From the NCBI GenBank assembly GCA_002189035.1, contig CM007990.1:2666001-2730000 (forward strand): a stretch of 64,000 nt of DNA. Direction: 5' to 3'. This document shows positions 35,435 through 44,604 of this stretch, piece by piece. The position numbers and the translations under genes are program-made. The notes below the pieces were generated by a model. It saw only the letters and a program-made list of their open reading frames with translations, did no database searches and was not told the DNA's origin. Numbering within the stretch: position 1 is the first letter of the stretch; every line of letters begins with the position of its first letter. The stretch comes from Utricularia gibba. Lineage: Eukaryota; Streptophyta; Magnoliopsida; Lamiales; Lentibulariaceae.

Positions 35435-35589
35435 TATTAGAATATATATTATGTACTTGTTTATATATTAATTAGATAGTAGGTGCAATTAACGCGTGAG
35501 TGATTGTAAGAACTACTCTGCTTTCTATTTTCAAAGGATAAGTATGCTTCTACGTTGGTCCACAAATTTGCAATCTTCAATTCTCAACT
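35435..35589 (+). repeat. Copia-C 3' LTR
   Basis: TATTAGAATATATATTATGT to AATTCTCAACT, matching 17925-18096. It is followed by the duplicated target TGGAG (35590-35594). Confidence 0.75.
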
Positions 35590-35768
35590 TGGAGCATAGA
35601 GCATTAGAAGGGAACACAGATGGATCACTCAATCAACACAGGTGGATACACTTTAGGAAGGAGGGAACAATCTCAACTCACAACATAATCCGGGGAGAAA
35701 GTGTTCCGAGTGCATTCGCAGCATGCAAAACCGATACTTCTCATTTCACTTGTATCTAAAATGGATGA

Positions 35769-37998
35769 TCATTCTTGGACGCATGAGCTGGCAAATTTGT
35801 CGCACAGAACCGATGGTCCATCTATCTTTCTGCATACATAAATGAAGTGGGAATCAGGGTCTTCCATGACATAACTAACAGGAAGCTGCCCGGTCTCTGT
35901 TAGAGGAACAGGTTCCAAGTGCGTGTTTGCAGCTACCGATTCAACAGCTCTGCGGAATCCAGGTCTAGCTGCAGATGCCAAGGGACAAAGAGATATCAGT
36001 ACATTTCCAATGAAGATTTACTTAATTCAAATCAATAGATTTGACTATCATGATACGATAATATGCCAGGATAGCAACCACTCATTGAACTGTATGCATG
36101 ATTAAGGAAATATGTAATCAGTTGGCGAATCCATTGCTACGGCTTTAAAGAGGGTAGTATATTATTCTGAGTTAAAATTGCAGATAACAATAATTTGCAT
36201 GTTATTCTGAGTTCAACTGGAGATAACACCTTCACATTAACGGGACAGGGTAACTGAGTGAAGTAACTAACCACCAAAAATGACTTCCAATGCGTGAAAT
36301 CTTCATACTAGAGGTTGGATTGCAGGGTCGTAAAGGAAATAGGAATCACTTACGTATAACATACAGTTCAATTTTCCAATTGTATCTTGATAGCTTTATA
36401 TGGGGCATTCTTGTCTTGGGATCACCGTAAGTTATCTGTTAACAGACATAAGAAGAAATTCCATTGTGAACTGTAGCTTGATACTACCAGGATTTAGACA
36501 CACACAGAGAGCCATAAATTTACCAACATATAGATTCCTCCAGGTTTGAGAAGCCTGCATTTGAAAATAATTTAGTCCTAGGAGTCAAGGCTGAACGAAT
36601 CTAGGAGATGTTACAGCTATGCAGAAAAATATAGTGGCATTCGGAACCAGATAAAGGCAAACCTGCTCACTTCGCCCAACATTTGAGAAGCACTAATTGA
36701 GGCATTGGTACCACACTACGAATTCATGCCAATGAGAAGGAAAAGGTATTAGTATTTCCGGTGAACAGACAAATATTAGAGGAGTAAAGTGTCACTCACC
36801 ATCAATGAGTCAAGTGTCCCTACCATGGAGAACACACCTTGGTTATTGGATGTTTGAGAGACCAAATAAATGAGATCTTAAGAAAATTTACAGAAAGAGA
36901 GTAGCCACAAACCTTTATCTATCACACTATCGAATGAATCATCAGGAAAAAAACTCATATCCTTGACATCCATTTGCATGTCTGTATAACTTGTCGAGGA
37001 GACCAACACATAATATCAAGTACTTTTCTACGGAGAAGCAGTCACAGCAAGACATTGACAACTGACCAAGGATATCAACATTAGAGAACAAATAACATAT
37101 ACTGATAAAAAAGAAAAGGAATCTAGGCCTTAATTTTGCAAGGATACACTTCAACTGAGGTATGTGCTCACATTTCTTTCTCATCATCGCAATAACCACC
37201 GATGATATGTCAATATTTACTATATCTTCAAAACCATCTTTCACCATATCTTCAGAGATAACTGGTAATAAAATTGAATAATGATAGGTTTATATAATGT
37301 AGAACATTTCAAAAGGGGATGGGAGGTACATCAGTGGGATATTGACAACATCATAAAATGAGTACGTCATATGTGTAACATAAGATTCTGAAACAAAGGT
37401 CAGCCTTTTACAACAATAAGAAGTTAACCCCAACTCCTGAGGAGCATTGGAAATTATAATATCCAGATACAGGAGAAAACATGTGGTTGGTGACAGTCAA
37501 CCTCATTAAGGGCTATCCAGAGAACTCAAGTACAAAAAACTTTAGTGATGACGAATGACGAAGAGCTTATGATTAACCACTCATTTAAATCAAGGAATCA
37601 AATCTGTTGCAATACCCATCTAGCCACTTGAAAACTTCAGAGAACTAGAGAAACAGCTTCAATCAACACAGTAGCAGCCTTTCCCTCTACATAGAAGGTA
37701 CCGAGCAACCGAATTTCCCAGATGCATTCATCGATGATAAAATCTCACCCACCAAACGCAGCACCATCAAGCTTTCAGAAGTAAATTGCACCTCAGTGAG
37801 AAACTCACCCGCATTTCCACATCCAACCATGAGAACACGTGAGTTAGTAGCGACATACTTTCGAATCAAGGGGTGTAGAGCAGAGTAACGCTGGTACCAG
37901 TCGAAAGCACCAGAGCCCGCTTCCTGCACGTAACGAGAATCCCAGTAACGGGAATCGCCGTAGTTGTATGTGTCGGAAAGGGAAACGTCACGGAACAT
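35769..37998 (-). CDS. SAM-dependent methyltransferase, EEF1AKMT4/METTL13-like, 8 exons
   Basis: Eight exons join in frame to a 252-aa protein: 37809-37998, 37148-37261, 36913-36981, 36800-36819, 36663-36715, 36524-36554, 36354-36435 and 35769-35968. All introns are GT-AG. The sum is 759 nt with a single stop. Motif I (RVLMVGCGNA, residues 54-63) binds SAM. D81 in NIDISS, MDVKDM (105-110), DKGTLDSLM (123-131) and LLKPGG (150-155) are the family landmarks, and EDPDSHFIYVCRK is near the end. The length and start MFRDVS fit the short plant single-domain relatives of METTL13/EEF1AKMT4, which methylate lysine on elongation factor 1A in animals. The plant substrate is not shown here. Exon 4 is a 20-nt microexon. 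Copia-C lies 180 bp past the stop and a Harbinger element 183 bp before the ATG. No AATAAA occurs between the stop and the copia LTR. Confidence 0.93.
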
Positions 37999-38733
37999 GA
38001 CAGCGGCGGAAAGTTTAAAGCAATCTTCGAAATCTGTGCTGGAGGTTGAAATTGCAAGGGAGGATCGCCGACAGCTCTACGATTTTTCAGCTTCTTGGCC
38101 GGAAAATGAGGCAGTCGGAGGGGCAGCCGAGTTTGGTATTGGGAGTTTCGTTGGCTGTAGGCAGTTAGGCACAAATCATTAAGCCCTTGTTTGTTAGGTA
38201 AGTTTAAATTAAAAAGGTTTAGATTATTTTAGTTTATTGTATCCCATAAATAATGGTTTAGAATAAATATGTGTTTGGTAGATAGGGTTAAATAATATGG
38301 GATTTTCAATTTTATATATTTGTTAGAAGGGTTTATGCATAGGTTCTCAATAATCGAAAATATGAATTTTCTAATATGCACTTTATGTATAATATAATAT
38401 CTTATTATTCTATTTTGACCTCACATGTAGAAGCGTGAGATTCAGATTGGGGAATTCGAAACCCTCGAGTTGCGATGTGCATGGATCTTCGGCTCATGCA
38501 ACTTTGGGAGCAAGTTTGATTTACCAAAAAATTGGGTATTGGGTGATGCACTATGTATTTTTTTCTCAAATTTGAGGCATTTATTTCATTGGCCGATTGA
38601 ATGACCTTACCACGTGGATTGAGACTGGGTGTTAGTGTGCGTGATGTTTTTTGAGTAATATGGCTGTGAATTGTGCCCCTGAAACCCATATAATGTTGTT
38701 ATACTTCCTGTGCCATATTGAGCTACACGTGCA

Positions 38734-39863
38734 TTGTGGTTTTTTCATGGGTTGCGCACTTATGTATTGGTTGCAGAAATGGTTGGAGCAAGTGTGCCTA
38801 CAACAAAACGTGGAAGAAGTGGTGATAACATTAAGACCAAAAGACAGTGGAAACCTGATAAAGAGCGCTTTCTGATCCACGCTCTAAAGGATATAATTCA
38901 AGGTGGATGGAAAGCAGAGAATGGATTCAAATGTAATTACCTTCAAGCACTAGAGGAGGCGTTCCTCAAATTGTGTCCCGGCTCAGATATCAGAGGCACT
39001 CCCCACATGCAATCAAAGATTCATAACTGGAAAAAAGATTACAATGCCCTATCTGACTTTCTCAATAAGTCAGGTACCAGGTATGATAACTCAACAAACA
39101 TGGTAGATGCTAGTGAGGATTTGTGGGTGGAGTTCAAATAGGTATTGTTGTTCTAATATATATGTAGTAGGTAGTTCCTATGAGATTATTAATATACACT
39201 TATGGATTACATGTGCAGCACAATGAAAAGGTGTACAATTTGTTGCGGTTTAAGCGTTGGCCTTACTATTCATATTGGTGCATCATCTTTGGCAAAGATA
39301 GAGCCACCGGAGAATTTGTAGAATGTATCCCTGATGCTGCTGATGCAACACAGCAGGCTGATGACTCTATGGCCGGTTTGGAACAACCATTGCATCTTCT
39401 TGAGTATCTTGAAGTGGAGGTTGACTCGGAAAAAAATGGTGACCAAAGAGGTAATCACACTACACCAACCAAGGGTGATGAACCTAGGAAGAAGAAGAGG
39501 AGGCAAGGTCCAGAACTTGATAGCTTGGTGGAGGAGTTGAAAGAAATGAGTAAGCGAACAAATGATGCCATCGCACAACTGGGAGAAATACTTACTGCTG
39601 AAAACAATGACCTACGGGAACTTCGAAATGCTGCTGCAGACATCATCCGAGGGATGCCATTGCAATTAACTACAATGCAGCGACTAGGAGTGACTGAAGT
39701 CATCTTGAGTAACCCCATAAAGCTACAACTTTTTCTGGACAGCAATAGTGCAGAACATGAGGTTATGATGGATGGGATTGTGAGAGGTCTACGATGTTCG
39801 TTACACCTCTGTTTTTCCTTTGTTGTTTTGATCATATCCACTTATGATGTCCATGTATCATGA
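38734..39863 (+). CDS. Harbinger-associated Myb/SANT-like DNA-binding protein
   Basis: The first exon region (38734-39141) contains the Myb/SANT-like domain of plant Harbinger ORF1 proteins (RQWKPDKERFLIHALKDII, HMQSKIHNWKKDYNALSDFL). A likely GT-AG intron (39142 to about 39218) leads to FKRWPYYSYWCIIFGKDRAT, a C-terminal nuclear-type basic stretch (EPRKKKRRQ) and a helix-rich tail ending at 39863. The family binds the element ends and helps import the transposase. A TAG falls at the exon junction, so unless splicing uses another donor the frame is interrupted. The start may be the second ATG at 38779. Confidence 0.75.
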
Positions 39864-39907
39864 CGATCATTTTGCTTTGCATGACAATATTACGCTTTAC
39901 ATGTTTG

Positions 39908-42831
39908 TCATGGGTAGCTGATATCTGATTTCAGTTTGTGTAACCAAATATATTTATCAAGCCCCTGTAACCTATAGAAAGCAGAACAGCATAACTCGTC
40001 CCTTTCTAGGCACCGCAAATAAAGGTTGTAGTGCCTATCATGCATCCTATCAGCTAACGCAACATCTCTTACATCCATGTACTGGTATGGCATCGGGAAG
40101 ACAACGTTGTCATGCTGTGGCACAATAAGCAGGATGGCCTAAATGTCAGTAGGAAACATGCATACTAGACTGTTAAGTATCATTTTCTTATTATTTCTTA
40201 GGTTGTTTTTATGTTTAAATGTGATTAGAAGTGTCTAATTAGGAGTCTATAATGTGAGATTTGGGTTTTTATTTAGTTTAGGGTAATTATCCTAAATCTT
40301 GGATTTTATCTATTAATTTTACTAGTTTTAATTGAGTTTTTCTAGAGGCGCACACGTGGCAGAAAGTGAGAGAAAGAGGGCATCAGATGGCGACAAATTG
40401 GATCTTCTCGAGCTGACATTCCCTTGATTTCCGGAAGACTGTAGATGCCTAATCATGAGCCTTAACGTGCGGAACATGGGAGTCTCTAACAGGCGGCATC
40501 ATTAGCGTACCAGTGTCAGATGTTGCTTGCAAGTCATCCCAAGTTCAGCAGAATCATAGGGACACGAAAGCTCAGACTCTCAATGAAGTTCAGTTCTGTT
40601 CACACAAGTTTAGTTTTTACCTTCAGTTTAGTTTTCCCTTTTGTTTCTCTCTCTAGAGGAATTTTCCTCTAGCTTCTCTCTAGAACCTTGTTTCATTTTC
40701 TTTAGTTTGTATGGCCGTTCGCGGCTAGAAACTTCCATTTCTGGGTTGGAACACCCCCAAATCTATGTATCGTTAGCTTATCTTCACATTTTCTCTGAAT
40801 CCGAACAGGTGCAATTCGGCCGTGAGGGTACGCTGGCAGGACCTCTTATTCTCACGTTCGTCCAAGGAGGAGCAACATCGGGCTATTCCCGTGCCTTCTT
40901 GCAAGAGAGTGTAAGGGAGGGTAGACAATTCCTTACTCCTATAACCGAGTACTCGAGAGGACCAGAGAAGAGTGAAGACGCAACGAGCATAGCTGGACAG
41001 GATTCCAAACCCAGGAACGTTTACTTTATTTAAGGTTCATCGCTTACGTTCATTTTAGTTTTTTGCTCAAAACCCCTCTCATTCCCTTACTCAAGCTTCA
41101 TCATCAACGTTTCTCGCACCTTTACCTTCAAAACCGTTTACAAATCGTGACAGTTGTATTCGGGGTGCCTCACCTTTCACTCAAAAACAACTCCCTGTGT
41201 TCGACACCCGTACTACGCTTTTGTGTTTTACGAGTTTTAAAAGCATTAAAATTTGTTGTGGAAACGACACGCATCACAGACTATATGATCGCAGATAGAC
41301 TTAACTAGGTTTCTGATGGACTTGAACGAGGAGTCGTCAATAAGTAAGGTGTTGGTTGCATCATACCGACCCAAGAAACCTTCATCTTCCCCCCAAATCT
41401 GCGACAACTCCTTCAACACAGCAGCTTTTGACCTATTATCATGCACACGTACATGCGTTTAAGTGGTCTTGGATGCATCCCATATGAAAGCCAGCGAGGT
41501 GTCTGCATATGGCCCAAACACCCACTTGATGATCTCATGTAGTTGTGCACTATAGAATATAGATAGATGTTAGAGCATTAGATAGCAGCACATGCTCGGC
41601 AGATTTCATGGAGTGGGACTTATGCGCCCCTCGAAGACCATATACCGACATCAAAGTTTGCAAGACACCATTCGATGAACTCACGAGCAAAGGGCTTGAG
41701 GAAGACTGCCAAACCAAGAAAAAATGGATTGGTTGAACATGACACAGCCATGAGACAATGTTACGGTGTCTTACTATTTCTCCCATATATCACAGCATCT
41801 GGTTTCCGATGCAACCTTTGGTACTTGGCTTTGAAGACAATGTCTGCTAGCACTTCGTTGATGTCCAACACAAGGAGCTTGCGCACTTGTTGCCTGGGTG
41901 ATGAACTGGGGCCAGTGTATGCCCACCTACTTTCATACCAATTTAGCCTTGCACGTAGTTGGGCATTATCTTCTAGGATTCTGTCCACATCCACACTAGC
42001 AATTGGTTGCAGGTTGTCTTCCTCCACATTGCTCCCTACATCTTGTTGTCGATCAGATGCAAATGCTAGTGATATCTCTTCCTTAATGATCACGTCGTCA
42101 GCCTTTGATCGCTCGCGTATCACTCTTCCTTGACCACACCAGAAGTGGCGAGTACCAGCAGCGTCCACCACAGGGGGTACTATGTCACTCAATGCCTTAC
42201 TCTTTTCACTAAACATAGTCAACAAGGCATCCACCCCCTGCTTCGATAGTTTATCAAATCCTACAACATGGATAATAGAATATCATATATCACAGTACAC
42301 TAGCCATGCAACCATACTACATCACACATTACCCTTTGCCTTTCCAATTTTCTTGGAGGAGCCGAGAGTAGTTGGAATTCGGAGGTCTTCCGGTGGACAC
42401 ACCCAAATGAAGCTTGTCCACCATGCATCATATCCACTCCGAATAGAATTCACAAGTGCAATACCTGGCTTACCCTTCAGCAAGAAATGATTAGTTTTCC
42501 AGTTTCGAATGCACACACTTACAGCAAAAAAAACTGGTAGGGCCGGAGTAATTTGTTCCTCCATGCACACACTCAAAAACGCCAACACATGAGTGATTGA
42601 GTGGGGTGTCAGGTGGGACAATGGGACCTCCAAACATGCCAACAACTCGCATATGAATGGTGGTGGTGGCAAGCGAAGTCCACACCGAAAGTGTTCAGTG
42701 GACACCGAAAACCCGGTTACTCCCACCCTGGGTGGAACCACACCGTCAATTGTCTCATCGCTTGCCTTGTCCCATAGATTGTACGTTTCTGGGATGGCGA
42801 ACCGAAGTTGGAGTTTCTTGGAAGTAAGCAT
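39908..42831 (-). CDS. Transposon-domain / FCP1-like phosphatase gene (cargo of PH-1)
   Basis: Exon 1 (42333-42831) encodes a segment like the plant 'putative gypsy type transposon' domain (FRCGLRLPPPPFICELLA, LTPHSITHVLAFL). Exon 2 (41775-42260) has an acidic linker, then the FCP1/NIF opening KLLVLDINEVLADIV. Exon 3 (about 41626-41705) has FLKPFAREFIEWCLANFDVG and IWSSR. Exon 4 (41306-41549) has EIIKWVFGPYADTSLAFIWD and NTLLIDDSSFKSIRN. Exon 5 (40073-40114) has HDNVVFPMPYQYMD. Introns 1 and 2 are GT-AG and in phase. FCP1-type enzymes remove phosphate from RNA polymerase II C-terminal repeats or other proteins. Here the D-x-D motif is D-x-N, so activity is doubtful. One TAA interrupts exon 4. 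A Gypsy-A solo LTR lies in the exon 4-5 intron. The last exon is uncertain. Confidence 0.65.
40171..41276 (+). repeat. Gypsy-A solo LTR
   Basis: TGTTAAGTATC to GACACGCATCA, 1.1 kb, flanked by TAGAC (40166-40170) and CAGAC (41277-41281), a 4/5 target duplication with no internal element. It is therefore a solo LTR left by LTR-LTR recombination. It sits in an intron of the cargo gene, 29 bases past the exon-4 donor, on the opposite strand. Confidence 0.88.
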
Positions 42832-43059
42832 TTCTTGAGATAGACAGATCAGAGGAAAGCAAATGGGGGAGGGACCATGCGGTTAAGGTGGGGACGGTGT
42901 GTCGTGCTTTGTAGTGTGCGGTGATTAGGTGCGTGGTGAAGGAGGGTGAGGACTGGGCCGGAGAGTTTGCTATGAGGCCCAAATACGCGAGGCCTAATAT
43001 TCATTCCGGCCCATGATTGCTCCAAGCACCTATTTCAAAGGTTGCGTTGTCTACAGCGT

Positions 43060-43870
43060 AGCTTCAAGGCACCGAGAGCGGCATTCTGCATTGCCTGGAA
43101 CTCATGTCTCCTAGACCCTGAGAGGAGCCTTTTACTTGAATTTAAATAAATAGGATATATATCAATTAATTAGGTATTAAAATAGTTAATAAAATTAAAA
43201 TCAAACTTAATTAATGTAAAAAAGTAGGTGATTTTAAATAAATTCATATGTATAAGATTAAAAAAAATCTTATGTAATCTCGAACTAATTTAAACCCATA
43301 AAGGAAACATTCTGTAAGTTATAATCTTAGATTTTGGTCTCGGTGTACCAGGCATCGCAAAAGTTGTCTCGGTGTCTACAAGACACCCTTGGTAGGCACT
43401 GCAAAACGCTGCTCTCAGTGTCTGAGAGACATGCATCCTAGGCACTGTAGAATGCCGCTCTCGGTGTGTGGAAGACACAATATTTTAATATTTTTATTAG
43501 CGTTCGATCCTTAGGTATCATTCGAATCGAGTGGATATTTGTTTATTTTAAATTTATATTAATGCTCGATCCAAAGTATATCTAAGAATCGAACGCTAAT
43601 GAAAATATTAAAATAACGTGTCTTCCAAACACCGAGAGCGGCATTCTGTAATGTCTGGGAGGCATGTCTCTCAGACACTGAGAGCGGCGTTTTGCAGTGC
43701 CTAAAAGGGGTGTCTTGTAGACAACGAGACAAAACTTTTGCGGTGCTTGGTACACTAGACTTCCAGGCACCGATAGCGGCGTATTGCGGTGCTAGGAACA
43801 CATTTCATCCAGGCACCGAGAGTAGATATTCACAGTGCCTAGAATGCAATTCTTCCAATGTACATGTAGA
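43060..43870. repeat. Long hairpin of 46-bp repeats in PH-1
   Basis: Units of the type GGCACCGAGAGCGGCATTCT plus CAGTGCCT, spaced about 46 bases, occur five times in forward orientation from 43624 to 43855 and about four times inverted from 43333 to 43480, with one more near 43070. The two arms (about 43330-43520 and 43575-43755) are reverse complements over roughly 180 bases around a centre near 43545, including AGCGTTCGAT on both sides. No protein is likely: open frames here are repeat translations. Confidence 0.75.
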
Positions 43871-44272
43871 TAGTGTAAAGCATGTAATAGTTGCACCCAG
43901 ATATATGAGTCAACAGTGTGTGGAAACATGAAGCATCCTTCAACCCTATCATATCTTTCCACTGCAAATTCTAGTTTCCAATGATTGTATCACATTTTTT
44001 GTGACAGCAGTCCAGCATAAATAAGGCAGTTCACCGTGGGAAATAACCCAATGTAAGAAGCAAATCATGTCTGGAATAACTGATGTGTTTGCATAATATG
44101 AATGCAACACAACGCAATGCTTATCAACTATTGGAAAATGAAGTAAAATGTCTTTAAGCCAATCAATAAAATATCAGGATTGCGCAAACATTATCTCAGT
44201 CATTGAATCCCGCCACTGTGTCCACTCCTCTGAGTTTCCTATGGAGGAAATATGTTCATCATCTTCATATTC

Positions 44273-44460
44273 CTATAAATCCGGATTGCGGTACTCTTCC
44301 AGAATGACCTCTTCCCATGGATCAGTTGGCATTTCTCGTCGAATAAAATTGTGAAGCAGGGCACATGCGAGTATGATACGAGTTTGTGTTTTAATAGGAT
44401 AAAAACCATAACTTCGTAAAATACCCCACCTCATCTTCATTAGACCGCATGCCCTCACAC
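44273..44460 (-). pseudogene. Harbinger transposase, C-terminal remnant
   Basis: Minus strand: RACGLMKMRWGILRSYGFYP, IKTQTRIILACALLHNFIRR, EMPTDPWEE. This is the conserved tail of the DDE_4 nuclease domain of PIF/Harbinger transposases. The upstream 44461-44593 frame is terminal non-coding sequence of the element. The catalytic Asp residues are absent, so the piece is inactive. Confidence 0.85.
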
Positions 44461-44604
44461 GTGGGTTTTGTGAAACCAGCATCTGCAGGTTTAATTCGGG
44501 ATAATACAAACCCTTGTGTTTTACTAAACCACCCCAACAAACACATACAACACTTTTTACCCAAGGGTTTAGAGGTCTAAACCCACCTAACAAACGAGGC
44601 CTTA

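Larger units (their letters stand above)
17925..35589 (+). mobile_element. Copia-C: Ty1/copia element with large nested insertions
   Basis: A 5' LTR (17925-18096) and a 3' LTR (35435-35589) with matching sequence flank gag, protease, integrase, RT and RNase H pieces, all on the plus strand. The flanks are identical 5-bp repeats TGGAG (17920-17924 and 35590-35594), so both ends belong to one insertion. Without Gypsy-D and the MULE the element would be about 4.7 kb, normal for copia. The coding region has many stops and frameshifts, so it is non-autonomous and fairly old. It ends about 175 bp beyond the stop codon of the methyltransferase gene. Confidence 0.85.
38182..44601. mobile_element. PIF/Harbinger-like element PH-1 with cargo gene
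   Basis: The left end AGCCCTTGTTTGTTAGGTAA and the right end (reversed) GGCCTCGTTTGTTAGGTGGG form an imperfect terminal inverted repeat. Both sides are flanked by TTA (38179-38181 and 44602-44604), the PIF/Harbinger target. Inside, in order: a Myb/SANT-like ORF (+), a gene joining a gypsy-type-transposon domain to an FCP1-like domain (-), a hairpin of 46-bp repeats, and the C-terminal piece of a Harbinger transposase (-). A Gypsy-A solo LTR is nested in it. Most of the transposase is missing, so it would depend on another copy to move. A related left end occurs at 48668-49010. Confidence 0.7.

Noticed and set aside
43290-43801. Repetitive small proteins (RHSQTLR-like repeats)
   Set aside because: They are frame translations of the 46-bp repeat hairpin. 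Similar frames appear on both strands, which argues against coding.
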